Assembly (NCBI RefSeq): GCF_024362345.1 | Contig: NZ_CP101505.1 | Span: 1,260,001-1,324,000, forward strand | Direction of reading: 5' to 3' | DNA length: 64,000 nucleotides | DNA from: Polaribacter dokdonensis | GTDB taxonomy: Bacteria; Bacteroidota; Bacteroidia; Flavobacteriales; Flavobacteriaceae | Part shown: positions 18,628-29,072 of the stretch, one piece after another | Layout of the letters: each line of letters starts with the position of its first letter | Position numbering within the stretch: position 1 is the first letter of the stretch | Notes under the pieces: generated by a model | Databases searched by the model: none | What the model was told of the DNA's origin: nothing | The model's input: the letters and a program-made list of their open reading frames with translations, nothing else | Made by a program: the position numbers and the translations under genes

Positions 18628-21600
18628 TTATTTACTATTTGTAATGAAGGATTGCCCATTATTTGACAGTACTAATAAACTATCTTTTTTAATCGGCATT
18701 ATTTTTCTACCAAAGAAATTTCTAGGAAGATTTAAAGACTTATTTTCTTTAAAATTACCATCTATAAATAGAAATTGTCCTCCTGAATTTGAACTACTTT
18801 TCCCTAATTCTGTTACAAAACCATCAAAATTACCAGTATAAAAAACTTGATTGTCTTTTACGTAAAGATCTTCAATGGTGCTAAATTGAGCTTCTTTAGG
18901 AAAAGGAATTTTAGTAAATGATTTACCATCATTTATAAATGCCATAGAACGTAATTCGTATAGATTTTTAGTGGTTAAAATATCTTTTGTTTCTTTTAAA
19001 TCTAGATCTTCAATAGAATTTACCTCTGCAAAAGTAATATATTTTAAAAACTTTTTCTTGATTATTGGTAGCTGTTGAATCAGTTTTTCTTTTGTTGCAA
19101 ATGGTACATTTGTACCAAAATAATTGTAAAAAATGATAGGGTCTATTTTGTAGTTTTTATCAAAATCATCTACGTACATCTTAACAGGTTTTTCAACACT
19201 AGCTTTCCATTTAAAGTTAAGCCCAATGTTGCCTGCTAAAATATCTAAGTTACCATCATTATTAATATCTTCTAATGCAATTGCATTCCACATACCATTT
19301 GTGTTATTCAACCCAAATTCTTTAGTTTTATTTTCAAGATTTCCTTCTTTATTGATTGAAAGTATAGTAATTGGCATCCAATCTCCTGCAAGGATTAATT
19401 CTACAAGCCCATCATTATTTAAGTCAGCCCATTTGCTGTCTGTAATCATTCCAAATCTTTTCTTAAACTGAATTTCAAAATTGGTGTTTCCAGTATTTTT
19501 AAGAATATAGCTAAAAGGTGATAAACCATAAGCATTTGGAATAGATCTACTACCAATAAAAAGATCTAACATACCATCATTATTAAAGTCATAACAAGAC
19601 ACAGAACCACCATTTGTAGCTAAAAGTGTAGCATTTAGTTTGGTAAAATTAGCTTTACCATCATTTATATAAACACGATCTTCTAATAGAGGATCTCCTT
19701 CTTCATAATCACTACCACCACTTAAAGCATAAATATCTAAGTCGTTATCATTATCAATATCAAAAGCAATTGCATCTACATCTTCATACATGCTATCTTC
19801 TTTAAAAATTTCTAATTTTTTCTTTGAAAATTTGCCTTGATTATTTTGCATGAATAAAGCTGGTTCTTGATTTCTTGCTCCCCCAATAAAAATATCTTGC
19901 AAACCATCTCCATTAAAATCTGCTTGCACATAAGATGGACCTTCTGTTGACAGTTTCTCTGGAATTAAACCTTCTTTTTCATAATCTAAAAAAGTATTTT
20001 CTTTGTGTTGATAATTAAACTCTTTCAGCTCTTTCTTAGTCTTATTTGTGTAAGTGTAAAGAGAGGTTTGCTCTTTAGTTATAGTATTTTCTTGGTTTAT
20101 TGCTAACTCTTTTACAACCTTGCTTGTATTGTCAATCCAAATAATTTGAAGCGAATCTACTATTGAAGCATTTGCTAGACCAAAATGCACTTTTCGAGTA
20201 GAACTAGATAAAAATCCTTTAACCGTATTTTGCTCTTTATAATAAGTTTTACCTTCCGCAAATAGATAAATTTTAGCTCCATTTGTGTTTATACCTTTAT
20301 TATCATCAAAAATATTGAGTGTAATAAAGTTTTTATTTTTTGTTTTATTCTCAAGGATGCTTGCTGTTTCATTAATGTTATTTACAACAATGTCCAAATC
20401 TCCATCTAAATCTAAATCTGAATATGCAGCTCCATTAGAATATGTTTTTGAATAGTTTTGATTGGTTTTCTCGAATTTTAAATCACCATTATTTTGAAAT
20501 AATACATTTTGAAGTTTTAGAGTAGGCATCACCTCTATTAACTTTTGCTCTAAAGTGTCTTGCAATGTTTCTGTGTATTTGGCAAAATCTACATTGCTTA
20601 TATAGTTGATATAGTCTAAATCATTGGGTCTTTTGTAAATTCCGTTTGTAATGTAAACATCATTGAAACCATCATTATTATAGTCAAAAATTAGAGGAGA
20701 CCAGCTCCAATCTGTTGCATGTGTACTTGTATATAAAGCAACATCTGTAAACTCATTTCCTTGATTTAGTTGCAAATGATTTCTAGAATATTGTTGTTGA
20801 AAACCAAAAGACTTTTTTATTTCATTTACTTTGTCTGAGTCTTCTCCTCCAGATTTTAAGAATACATCAGCTTTATAAGGCATCATGTCTAATGTGATAA
20901 TATCTGGTTGCGTATCATTATTTAAATCACCTGAATCTACACCCATTGTAAATCTAGAGGTATGATTAAAATATTTTTCACTAGATTCTGTAAAAGTTTT
21001 ATCGCCATTATTGATGTATAAATAATCATTTTCATGAAAATCATTACCCACATAAATATCTATAAAACCGTCTTTATTTACATCTGATGTTGTTATTGCC
21101 AAACCATAACCAAGAGCACTATTGTAGATGCCTGCCTTTTTAGTGACATCCATAAATTTTTGAACTCCTTTTTCTGATTGATTTTCGAATAAAATATCAC
21201 CTGCTAACACATCACTTTTTTCTCGTAAATCCTTATTACCATAAGAATAAGTAGAATGTACAGAATGATTTAGCAGATACATATCCATGTCTCCATCTTT
21301 ATCGTAATCAAAAAAAGAAGCTTGAGTAGAAAAGCCTGAAAAATCTAATCCATACTCTTCTGCTTGCTCTTTAAAAGTAGCATCTCCTTGATTGATGTAT
21401 AATTCATTTTTAGACTGTAAGCTTTTGTATTTACCTACTTTACATACATAAATATCAAGCAAACCATCATTATTAATATCTACCATTGTTACTCCTGTAG
21501 ACCAAGAATCCTGTTGACTAATGTTACTTTTTAAAGAAATATTTTCGAATTGAAGATTACCTTTATTAAGGTATAACTGATCTGCTTTTTGATTGGCTGT

Positions 21601-21852
21601 AAAGTAAATATCATCTAAACCATCATTATTTATATCACCTAAAGCAACTCCACCTCCATTATAATAATACAAATATTCAATAATATTTAAATCTCCTTTT
21701 GGAGTTAAATCATTAGAAAAACTAACCCCAGAAAGATTAGCTTTAACTTCTTGAAACTGATTTCTATTTAAATTTTCCGATAATTCTTCTGTGTCATTTT
21801 TAGAACAACCTATGATTACTAATAACGTTATGAAACTTAATTTTTTAATCAT
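18628..21852 (-). CDS. VCBS/FG-GAP repeat lipoprotein with ASPIC/UnbV domain (copy 1)
   Basis: A 1074-residue lipoprotein (LLVIIGC, Cys16). The chain is built of FG-GAP/VCBS beta-propeller blades carrying acidic Ca-binding loops such as GDINNDGLDDIYFT, DYDKDGDMD and DLDLDGDLDIVVNN. An ASPIC/UnbV domain lies at about 505-600 (FLSSSTRKVHFGL), followed by a second set of blades. This CRTAC1-like architecture suggests two propellers joined by ASPIC, exposed at the cell surface or in the periplasm. The molecular role is unknown; ligand binding or adhesion is plausible. It is the last of three paralogues and is 6 bp ahead of the haloperoxidase. Confidence 0.87.
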   Translation of the reverse strand: MIKKLSFITLLVIIGCSKNDTEELSENLNRNQFQEVKANLSGVSFSNDLTPKGDLNIIEYLYYYNGGGVALGDINNDGLDDIYFTANQKADQLYLNKGNLQFENISLKSNISQQDSWSTGVTMVDINNDGLLDIYVCKVGKYKSLQSKNELYINQGDATFKEQAEEYGLDFSGFSTQASFFDYDKDGDMDMYLLNHSVHSTYSYGNKDLREKSDVLAGDILFENQSEKGVQKFMDVTKKAGIYNSALGYGLAITTSDVNKDGFIDIYVGNDFHENDYLYINNGDKTFTESSEKYFNHTSRFTMGVDSGDLNNDTQPDIITLDMMPYKADVFLKSGGEDSDKVNEIKKSFGFQQQYSRNHLQLNQGNEFTDVALYTSTHATDWSWSPLIFDYNNDGFNDVYITNGIYKRPNDLDYINYISNVDFAKYTETLQDTLEQKLIEVMPTLKLQNVLFQNNGDLKFEKTNQNYSKTYSNGAAYSDLDLDGDLDIVVNNINETASILENKTKNKNFITLNIFDDNKGINTNGAKIYLFAEGKTYYKEQNTVKGFLSSSTRKVHFGLANASIVDSLQIIWIDNTSKVVKELAINQENTITKEQTSLYTYTNKTKKELKEFNYQHKENTFLDYEKEGLIPEKLSTEGPSYVQADFNGDGLQDIFIGGARNQEPALFMQNNQGKFSKKKLEIFKEDSMYEDVDAIAFDIDNDNDLDIYALSGGSDYEEGDPLLEDRVYINDGKANFTKLNATLLATNGGSVSCYDFNNDGMLDLFIGSRSIPNAYGLSPFSYILKNTGNTNFEIQFKKRFGMITDSKWADLNNDGLVELILAGDWMPITILSINKEGNLENKTKEFGLNNTNGMWNAIALEDINNDGNLDILAGNIGLNFKWKASVEKPVKMYVDDFDKNYKIDPIIFYNYFGTNVPFATKEKLIQQLPIIKKKFLKYITFAEVNSIEDLDLKETKDILTTKNLYELRSMAFINDGKSFTKIPFPKEAQFSTIEDLYVKDNQVFYTGNFDGFVTELGKSSSNSGGQFLFIDGNFKENKSLNLPRNFFGRKIMPIKKDSLLVLSNNGQSFITNSK

Positions 21853-21854
21853 AA

Positions 21855-24800
21855 TTAATATTTATAAACGTTTAATGAATCGTTATTTCTAGAAATGAAC
21901 AATTGATTTTTAATGACTTGTAAGTCTCTAATTTGCCCATTTACTTTTAAACCTTTTCCTGATTTATGAAATTCAAAATTCAGATTTCCTTTGTTTTCTA
22001 AATAAGTTCCAAAAGAAGCATCATACCTGCCAAATTCAGGTTTTACTCCATTTAAATTACCTCCAAGAATTATGTCTTGATCTCCATCTTTATCAAAATC
22101 TGAAATAGCGATTGCATATACAGGAGAAAGTTGTGCTTCTAAAGGCAGATTTAAAACATCAAAATTAAAATTACCTTGATTTATTAGTGCTAAAGAATTC
22201 AATGTATTTGCCTCTAACTTTGTACTCTCTTTCAATTGTGTTTCTGTAAAAATATCTGAAATTGTTGCATTTTTAAATGATTGATAATCTGGATATTTCT
22301 TGCTTAAGTATTTTAATTGATCTACCAAATTATGACGTAAAGCATATGGATACAATTTACCATCTTTACCAGTAAAAGACAAGATAGGATCTAAGAAACC
22401 ATTTTTATCATAATCATTTACGAACAATTGAATTGGGCTTTCCTTACTTGCCTTAAATCTACTATTTAAACCATGATTACCTAAAACTAAATCTAGATCT
22501 CCATCATTATCTAAATCTGCTTTTTCTAAAGTATTCCACCAACCTTTTAAGTTTGATAAAGGATGATTTTCTAACTTAAAAAAAACTCCGTTTTTGTTTT
22601 CAAAAACATGAACTCCCATAAACTCACCAATTACCACTAAATCTTCAAAATCATCATTATTAAGGTCGATAAATAATGCATCTGTAATCATTCCTAAATC
22701 AGTAAATACTGAAGTATTTGCATTTGAAAAATTTCCTTCACCATCATTTAGCAATAAAAATCCTGAACCTGGCACTCCATAAGAATTAGGTATTGCTCTT
22801 TCTCCTACAAAAAGATCTATATCATTATCATTATCTACATCTGCAACTGTAACTGTGCTTGTACTATGATACCCTTGTTGAGTTGGTAATTTTTGATTTG
22901 ATAAAGTAAAATTTCCTTTACCATCATTCATATATAATTTATCTAAGTAATTAGCGCTAAATTTTGTGGTTTCTATACCTCCACTACAAACGTAAAGATC
23001 TAAATCTCCATCTGCATCTGCATCAAACAAAACACTTTCTGCATCTTCTGCTGATCTTTGTAGATTAAATGCTTCAGATTCTTTTTGTACAAAAGAGTTG
23101 CCTTTCTTTAAAAATATACTAGAAGCTTTTCCTTTTGAACCACCTATAAAAATATCTTCTTCACCATCATTATTTATGTCTCCAACACTCATTTTAGGGC
23201 CTTCTGTACTTCTCATAAATGGCAACAATCTTTCTACATTAAAATCTACATAATTGTTTTCTTTGTGTTTAAAGTCTAAAACCTTATTTACTTTGGTAAA
23301 TAGTTGATTATTAGCTTTATCTAATTGCTTTGTAATTACTGCATCTTTTTCAAAAAGTGTTATAGTTTGGTCTGCTTGCACATTATTTATGGTAGTAGAT
23401 TTACCTGAAGGCCAAATTACGTGTAAAGATAAATTTCCTACATTTTGAAACCCAAAATTAGGTCTATTATCCATAGAAGATTGAAAACCTCTTACAGGTT
23501 GTTGCTCTAAAAAATAATTTTCATCATCATTTGTGAGTTGCAACTTTGCTCCAATAGCATCTTTGTTTGCACCTTCACCTTTTAGAATGACTTTTACATG
23601 ATGGGTATTTTCTACATTATTTCTATATACAAATAATGGCATGTTTACATTATTTACAATCAAGTCTAAATCTCCATCATTATCTAAATCTCCATAAGCT
23701 GCACCATTAGAAAATCCTTTAGTATCTAAACCATTTTGTTCTAATTCAAATTTTAGGTTTCCTTGATTAATGTAAGCATGATTCTTTACTTTATTAGATG
23801 GAATTATATCTATAAGTTTTTTGTAATCTACCTTATCATTTGTAACTATAGATTGTATAATTTCTTGGTTAGACACATATCTCAAGTAATCTTGATCTGT
23901 TAAATCTTTGTAAATACCATTTGCAATAAATAGGTCTTTTAAACCATCATTATTCATATCAAAAAAGATAGCACCCCAACTCCAATCTGATGCTTCTACT
24001 CCACTAAATCTACCAACTTCATTAAAAGTTAAATCGGTATTATTAAGTTGTAGCATGTTTCTTGTAAACTGATGATAATAATCGTTTTTAAGATTGTATT
24101 GGTATTTGTTCCAATCTTCGAAAGTAGTTACTGTTTTTAATCTTTCATATTCACTAGGCAACATTTCTGTTACAAAAATTTCGTTATAACCATCATTATT
24201 AATATCTGCAGCATCTGCACCCATAGATGCTCCACTAATTGAATTAATTGATGTTGTTAACTGCTCTTTAAAAGATCCATTTTGTTGATTAATGTATAAG
24301 TAATCTCTTTCGAAAAAATCATTAGATATATACATATCTTCCCAACCATCGTTGTTAAAATCACTTACTGTAATACCTAAACCAAAACCAATTACACTTC
24401 CATAAATTCCTGCTTGTTCACTAACATCTATGAATTTACCATTTCTGTTTTCGAAAAGTTTATCACCTCCTAAAACATCTCTTTTAGGGCGCTCATTTTT
24501 GGTAAGATTAAAACTACCAATTGCTTGATATGAATTGTTTAATAAATAAACATCTAAATCTCCATCTTTATCATAATCAAAAAAAGAAGCATGCGTAGAA
24601 AAGCCCAAATCTGCTAAACCATATTCTTCAGCACTTTCTGTAAAAGTTAAATCGCCATTATTTATAAATAATTCATTTTGCTTGTTATCTCCCTTAACAT
24701 CACCTGAATTACAAACATAAATATCTAAAAAACCATCTGCATTAATATCTACCATAGAAACTCCTGTAGACCATGCTTTTGTACCAATAACTTTAGCATC

Positions 24801-25115
24801 TTCAGAAATATCTTCGAATTGAAAATCGCCTTTGTTTATGTATAATTTATTGTCTGATAAATTTGAAGTTAAGTATACATCTTGCAAACCATCATTATTA
24901 ACATCACCAATTGCTACTCCTCCTCCATTATAGAAATTTCGGTATTTATAAACATTAAAATCATTGGTAGATTCTAAGTTATTTGCAAAATCAATTCCTG
25001 TCTTTTCTGAGGAGAGTAGTTGGAATTGTGGCAGTTCTTCTTGTTTTTTATCACAAGAGAAAATGATTAACAGCAGAATTAGTGGGAGTTTTCTAAACAT
25101 TCTTTTATTTAACAA
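21855..25115 (-). CDS. VCBS/FG-GAP repeat lipoprotein with ASPIC/UnbV domain (copy 2)
   Basis: A 1086-residue paralogue with lipobox LLIIFSC (Cys21 from the first Met). It has the same order of parts: FG-GAP blades (GDVNNDGLQDVYLT, DYDKDGDLDVYLLN), an ASPIC/UnbV domain at about 498-585 (RGFQSSMDNRPNFGF, HVIWPSG), then a second propeller (DINNDGEEDIFIGG). The stop is 2 bp before the next paralogue and the start overlaps the small lipoprotein gene upstream by 11 bp, so one transcript is nearly certain. A Met at residue 6 is a possible later start and would keep the signal peptide. Confidence 0.86.
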   Translation of the reverse strand: MLNKRMFRKLPLILLLIIFSCDKKQEELPQFQLLSSEKTGIDFANNLESTNDFNVYKYRNFYNGGGVAIGDVNNDGLQDVYLTSNLSDNKLYINKGDFQFEDISEDAKVIGTKAWSTGVSMVDINADGFLDIYVCNSGDVKGDNKQNELFINNGDLTFTESAEEYGLADLGFSTHASFFDYDKDGDLDVYLLNNSYQAIGSFNLTKNERPKRDVLGGDKLFENRNGKFIDVSEQAGIYGSVIGFGLGITVSDFNNDGWEDMYISNDFFERDYLYINQQNGSFKEQLTTSINSISGASMGADAADINNDGYNEIFVTEMLPSEYERLKTVTTFEDWNKYQYNLKNDYYHQFTRNMLQLNNTDLTFNEVGRFSGVEASDWSWGAIFFDMNNDGLKDLFIANGIYKDLTDQDYLRYVSNQEIIQSIVTNDKVDYKKLIDIIPSNKVKNHAYINQGNLKFELEQNGLDTKGFSNGAAYGDLDNDGDLDLIVNNVNMPLFVYRNNVENTHHVKVILKGEGANKDAIGAKLQLTNDDENYFLEQQPVRGFQSSMDNRPNFGFQNVGNLSLHVIWPSGKSTTINNVQADQTITLFEKDAVITKQLDKANNQLFTKVNKVLDFKHKENNYVDFNVERLLPFMRSTEGPKMSVGDINNDGEEDIFIGGSKGKASSIFLKKGNSFVQKESEAFNLQRSAEDAESVLFDADADGDLDLYVCSGGIETTKFSANYLDKLYMNDGKGNFTLSNQKLPTQQGYHSTSTVTVADVDNDNDIDLFVGERAIPNSYGVPGSGFLLLNDGEGNFSNANTSVFTDLGMITDALFIDLNNDDFEDLVVIGEFMGVHVFENKNGVFFKLENHPLSNLKGWWNTLEKADLDNDGDLDLVLGNHGLNSRFKASKESPIQLFVNDYDKNGFLDPILSFTGKDGKLYPYALRHNLVDQLKYLSKKYPDYQSFKNATISDIFTETQLKESTKLEANTLNSLALINQGNFNFDVLNLPLEAQLSPVYAIAISDFDKDGDQDIILGGNLNGVKPEFGRYDASFGTYLENKGNLNFEFHKSGKGLKVNGQIRDLQVIKNQLFISRNNDSLNVYKY

Positions 25116-25683
25116 GTGAATTGTATTTGTATTCTAAATTTTCAATAAGTACAGAGACATCTCTGTCTGACTCTATCTTAACTTGAATTTGTCTGTTGCC
25201 ATCAACTTTTACGATAGCATTATTTTTTGTGGTGATAAATTCGTTTCCTGGATACCATTTTAGCAAAGTATCTTTTACTGCTGGCAACAATTTATCTGAT
25301 TGTAAATCTTTGTTCCAAGGAGCCCAAGCAGAATATGAAAATTTCATATCCATGGCTGTAATCTTATTGTAAGCATTGAATCTTGCATAAAATAGCATAA
25401 CCATTCTTTTAGTGGCTTCAAGACTATCTTTTGGCTCTAAAATAGTTTGCACATAGTCATTATTTTGCCCATGTGTTGCTATACCTTCTTTGTTTAACTC
25501 CCAACAAATATCATAAAATTCTTTTCTGGTTTGCCCAAACTCTAATCCATGAAAAATAGAGTCATATCTATTACCACTTGCCAATTCATCTTTCACCAGT
25601 TTTGTGTAGTCTGATTGACATGAATAGATTAGAAAAAAACTAAAAGTAAAAATTAGAAGTTTATAAATTTTAAATGTTCTCAT
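25105..25683 (-). CDS. Small lipoprotein of unknown function between VCBS paralogues
   Basis: I do not recognise a family. From the ATG at 25683 the product is 192 residues with lipobox FFLIYSC (Cys22). This start leaves a 4-bp gap after the upstream stop; an ATG six codons earlier (25701) would overlap the upstream gene. The body is mixed alpha/beta with aromatic-rich stretches (FSYSAWAPWNKD) and a C-terminal strand-rich part. It ends inside the start of VCBS copy 2 (11-bp overlap). Tight placement between two paralogues suggests a partner of the VCBS/ASPIC proteins, but nothing in the sequence gives a function. Confidence 0.72.
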   Translation of the reverse strand: MRTFKIYKLLIFTFSFFLIYSCQSDYTKLVKDELASGNRYDSIFHGLEFGQTRKEFYDICWELNKEGIATHGQNNDYVQTILEPKDSLEATKRMVMLFYARFNAYNKITAMDMKFSYSAWAPWNKDLQSDKLLPAVKDTLLKWYPGNEFITTKNNAIVKVDGNRQIQVKIESDRDVSVLIENLEYKYNSLVK

Positions 25684-25687
25684 TGAA

Positions 25688-28600
25688 TTAATTGTTATCA
25701 TTTACCTTTAAAAACACTAAGTTTTCGTTATTAATTGTTGTTATAATATAATTTTTATTATTGATTTTTGTTTTATGAAAATCTCTAATTTGGCCTTTAA
25801 TATCTAATGAGGTTACTGCTCCAAATTGAGAACCATAGTCATTACCTAACATTAACCATCCATAAGATGCATCTTGACGTCCAAATTGTGGTTTCACTAA
25901 ATATTGATTTCCTCCAAACAAAACATCTAGTATACCATCATTATTCACATCTAAAGTTTCTATAGCTTCTATATTAGAATATTGAATTTCATTTGGCAAA
26001 CTATGCATGGTAAAAGTATTGTTTTCATTCAAAAATAAAGCTGATTTAGTAACAGTAATATCTCTAAAAATAGCCTTTTCTAATTGTTCTTTTGTAAAAA
26101 TTGTAGCCATGCTTGCATTGGCATAATCTTTATAATAACGCAGTTTGGTTTTTAAACTTACAATTTGCGAGATTAACTCATCTCTATCTAAAATAGGGTA
26201 ATATTTTCCATTTTTAGCATAACAGATTATCTGTTCTACTTTTCCATTATTATCAAAATCAGAGATATAAATACGTAAATTATTTTTGAAAAATGTATTC
26301 TCTCCTTTATTACCTGCAATAATATCTAAATCTCCATCATTATCTATATCTACAGTTTTAAAAGTTTTCCAAAAACCTGAATAGTTTTGTAGTTGATATT
26401 CTATGGTTTTATTAACCAATTGACCCTCAATATTTAAAAAGATAGATATGGGCATCCATTCACCAGAGATGATTAAATCTTTCAGTCCATCTTTATTGAT
26501 GTCTTTCCATTCTGAATCTGTAATTAAACCAAGGTTTTGCAAATCCAATTGCTCAGAAATCACAAAGTTATTATTTCCTTTGTTTTCTAATAAATAACCA
26601 TTTACTGGCAAGCCATATGCTTCGACTTTAAAACGCTCACCAATAAATATATCTTCATCACCATCATTATCATAATCATAAGTACTTACAGTAGATGAAC
26701 TTATAGGTTGTTTAAATGGTAAACCATTTTGTGCTTTGGTAAAGTTACCTAAACCATCATTTATATAAAGACGATCATGCAATAAAAAATCAAATTTTGA
26801 ATAAGATTTTCCTCCACTTGTAACATATAAATCTAAATCACCATCATTATCACTATCAAAAAATACTGCATCTGTGTCTTCTGATGATTTATTTGTAATA
26901 AATGGTTGAGAAACAGATATAAACTCATCTGAATTCTGAGATAAAAACAATTGCCCCAATTGACCTTTTGCACCACCAATATAATAATCTAGTTTGCCAT
27001 CTTTATTTACGTCTGCACTTGCAACATTAGGGCCTTCATTACTAAACATTTCTGGTAGTAATTGCTCTCTATTAAAATCTACAAATTTGTTTTCTTGATG
27101 CTTAAAATCAAATAAAGATGTTTTTTTGGAAATAAAGCTTCTTTCTGAATTTGATGTTAAAAAGTCATATTCATTATTAGTATTAGGTTGATTGTAGGTG
27201 TATTGTTTATTCGTTTTTAGACTCTTAAATAATGATATACTTGAATTTGGCCAAGTAATTTTAAGACTATCAATTTTATCTGTATTTCCAACCCCAAAAA
27301 CTAAGTTTGTTGATACTGAGCTTTGAAATCCTCTTGAAGGATAATTTTCTAAAACACTGTACTTATTATCATAGTATATTTCAGCTTTTGCCCCAATTGC
27401 AAATTTATTTTTTGCTCCACCTAATAATTTAACAGCTACACTTTTATTCTGAGTACTATCAGTTTGATTTTCATAAATAAAAGCAGGCATATTTACATTG
27501 TTAACTACCAAATCTAAATCACCATCATTATCTAAATCTGAATACGCACTTCCGTTACTAAAACTAGGTTTTTGCAATCCCCAATCATTAGTTTTATCTT
27601 CAAAATTAAAATCACCTAGATTTTTATGCATTGAATTTGGAAGGGCTTTAGAAGGCATTAATTCAATTAAATTTTGAATTACATCACTCCCATTTTTAAT
27701 CATTTCTTTAATACGTTTGCCATCCTCCATATAATTCAGATAGTCTCTATCTAACAAATCTTTATAAATACCATTACTGATAAATACATCTTTCAATCCA
27801 TCATTATCTGCATCAAATAATAATGAAGACCAACTCCACTCAGAGTTAGAAACATTAGAAAACCTACTTACCTCTAAAAATTTACTTTTTCCTAAGTTTT
27901 GGTGAAGAGCATTTCTACTAAATTGATGATGATAACCGTTTTTAACTGCTGCATCATACTTATTCCAAGATTCAAAAATTGTTTTAGTACGTTGTCTGTC
28001 TAAATTTTTAGGTAACATTTCTGTAACCATAATATCTGTAAACGAATCATTATTTAAGTCTGCTGCATCTGCACCCATAGAACCCATAGAAATAGATTCC
28101 ATTTGACTTGTTAGCTCTTCTTTAAAAGTACCATCTTTTTGATTGATATATAAATAATCTCGCTCAAAAAAGTCATTTGAAACAAAGATATCTGGCCATG
28201 AATCATTGTCATAATCACTAACTGTGATTCCTAAACCAAAACCAATTGCACTAGAATAAATATTTGCTTCTTTAGAAACGTCTGTAAAAAAGCCATCGTC
28301 ATTTCTTAATAATTTATTTCCATTTATAGAAGGCACATCTCTCTGATTCTTAATGAAATCGTAATTACCTACAGAACGTATGGAGTTATTTAAAAGGTAA
28401 CAATCTAAATCGCCATCTTTATCATAATCAAAAAAGTTAGCTTGCACTGCAAGACCTGTAATATTTAAACCATACTTTGCAGATTGTTCAGAGAATGTTA
28501 AATCGCCATTATTAATATACAATTCATTATGTCTGTTTTCTTCTCTTGGTGGACCTGCTTTACATACATAAATATCTAGAAAACCATCATTATTTATATC

Positions 28601-28951
28601 TACAAAACTAACTCCTGAACACCAGCTATCTTTAGAAGCAACCTTAGCTGTTTTGGTAATATCTTCAAATTGAAAATTACCTTTGTTTAAATACAATTGA
28701 TTATCGACTAAATTTCCTGTAAAAAAAATATCATCTAAACCATCGTTATTTATATCACCCAAAGCCACACCTCCACCATTATAAAAGTTCTTATAGGTGT
28801 ATGGATTTAAAGCTTCTGTTACCAATAAATCGTTTGAAAAAGTAATTCCTGAATTGTTCTTTTCTAGAAAGAGGGTTTTATCATTTTTAACATCTTTACA
28901 AGAGGTAAAAATTATAAGAAGTATTACACAAATTCTATAATTAATAGTCAT
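25688..28951 (-). CDS. VCBS/FG-GAP repeat lipoprotein with ASPIC/UnbV domain (copy 3, first in operon)
   Basis: A 1087-residue lipoprotein with lipobox IIFTSC (Cys18). Blades with acidic loops (GDINNDGLDDIFFTG, DYDKDGDLDCYLLN, DADNDGLKDVFISNG) flank an ASPIC/UnbV domain at about 497-585 (RGFQSSVSTNLVFGV, SLKITWPNSS). It is the first gene of the operon, with a -7 element TATATTTG about 55-60 bp upstream of the ATG. It is more similar in layout and phrase order to copy 2 than to copy 1. Expected location is the outer membrane or periplasm; function is unknown. Confidence 0.87.
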   Translation of the reverse strand: MTINYRICVILLIIFTSCKDVKNDKTLFLEKNNSGITFSNDLLVTEALNPYTYKNFYNGGGVALGDINNDGLDDIFFTGNLVDNQLYLNKGNFQFEDITKTAKVASKDSWCSGVSFVDINNDGFLDIYVCKAGPPREENRHNELYINNGDLTFSEQSAKYGLNITGLAVQANFFDYDKDGDLDCYLLNNSIRSVGNYDFIKNQRDVPSINGNKLLRNDDGFFTDVSKEANIYSSAIGFGLGITVSDYDNDSWPDIFVSNDFFERDYLYINQKDGTFKEELTSQMESISMGSMGADAADLNNDSFTDIMVTEMLPKNLDRQRTKTIFESWNKYDAAVKNGYHHQFSRNALHQNLGKSKFLEVSRFSNVSNSEWSWSSLLFDADNDGLKDVFISNGIYKDLLDRDYLNYMEDGKRIKEMIKNGSDVIQNLIELMPSKALPNSMHKNLGDFNFEDKTNDWGLQKPSFSNGSAYSDLDNDGDLDLVVNNVNMPAFIYENQTDSTQNKSVAVKLLGGAKNKFAIGAKAEIYYDNKYSVLENYPSRGFQSSVSTNLVFGVGNTDKIDSLKITWPNSSISLFKSLKTNKQYTYNQPNTNNEYDFLTSNSERSFISKKTSLFDFKHQENKFVDFNREQLLPEMFSNEGPNVASADVNKDGKLDYYIGGAKGQLGQLFLSQNSDEFISVSQPFITNKSSEDTDAVFFDSDNDGDLDLYVTSGGKSYSKFDFLLHDRLYINDGLGNFTKAQNGLPFKQPISSSTVSTYDYDNDGDEDIFIGERFKVEAYGLPVNGYLLENKGNNNFVISEQLDLQNLGLITDSEWKDINKDGLKDLIISGEWMPISIFLNIEGQLVNKTIEYQLQNYSGFWKTFKTVDIDNDGDLDIIAGNKGENTFFKNNLRIYISDFDNNGKVEQIICYAKNGKYYPILDRDELISQIVSLKTKLRYYKDYANASMATIFTKEQLEKAIFRDITVTKSALFLNENNTFTMHSLPNEIQYSNIEAIETLDVNNDGILDVLFGGNQYLVKPQFGRQDASYGWLMLGNDYGSQFGAVTSLDIKGQIRDFHKTKINNKNYIITTINNENLVFLKVNDNN

Positions 28952-29005
28952 TAAATGATAAAAATAAATTTATAGATGAAAGATATAAAAATCGATTATT
29001 TGTTT

Positions 29006-29013
29006 CAAATATA
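29006..29013 (-). promoter_or_regulatory. Bacteroidota -7 element of the VCBS/haloperoxidase operon
   Basis: The minus strand reads TATATTTG, an exact TAnnTTTG match, about 55 bp upstream of the first VCBS gene. The susD terminator lies just upstream, which supports an independent transcription unit. No clear -33 TTG box is seen. Confidence 0.6.
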
Positions 29014-29072
29014 AAAATAAGAAGAGGTTAAATTTGAGATTATTTTGCGCTTTTAAAACGCTAGTAAATCTT

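Noticed and set aside
18628..28951. Many short repeated stretches such as CCATCATTATT that look like an interspersed repeat or array
   Set aside because: They encode the NNDG Ca-binding loops of FG-GAP/VCBS blades on the minus strand and are spaced by the protein repeat, not by a CRISPR or mobile element.
29045..29062. Short inverted repeat around TTTTAAAA near 29050, possible hairpin
   Set aside because: The arms are mostly A/T and imperfect; the strong terminator just next to it explains the end of susCD.
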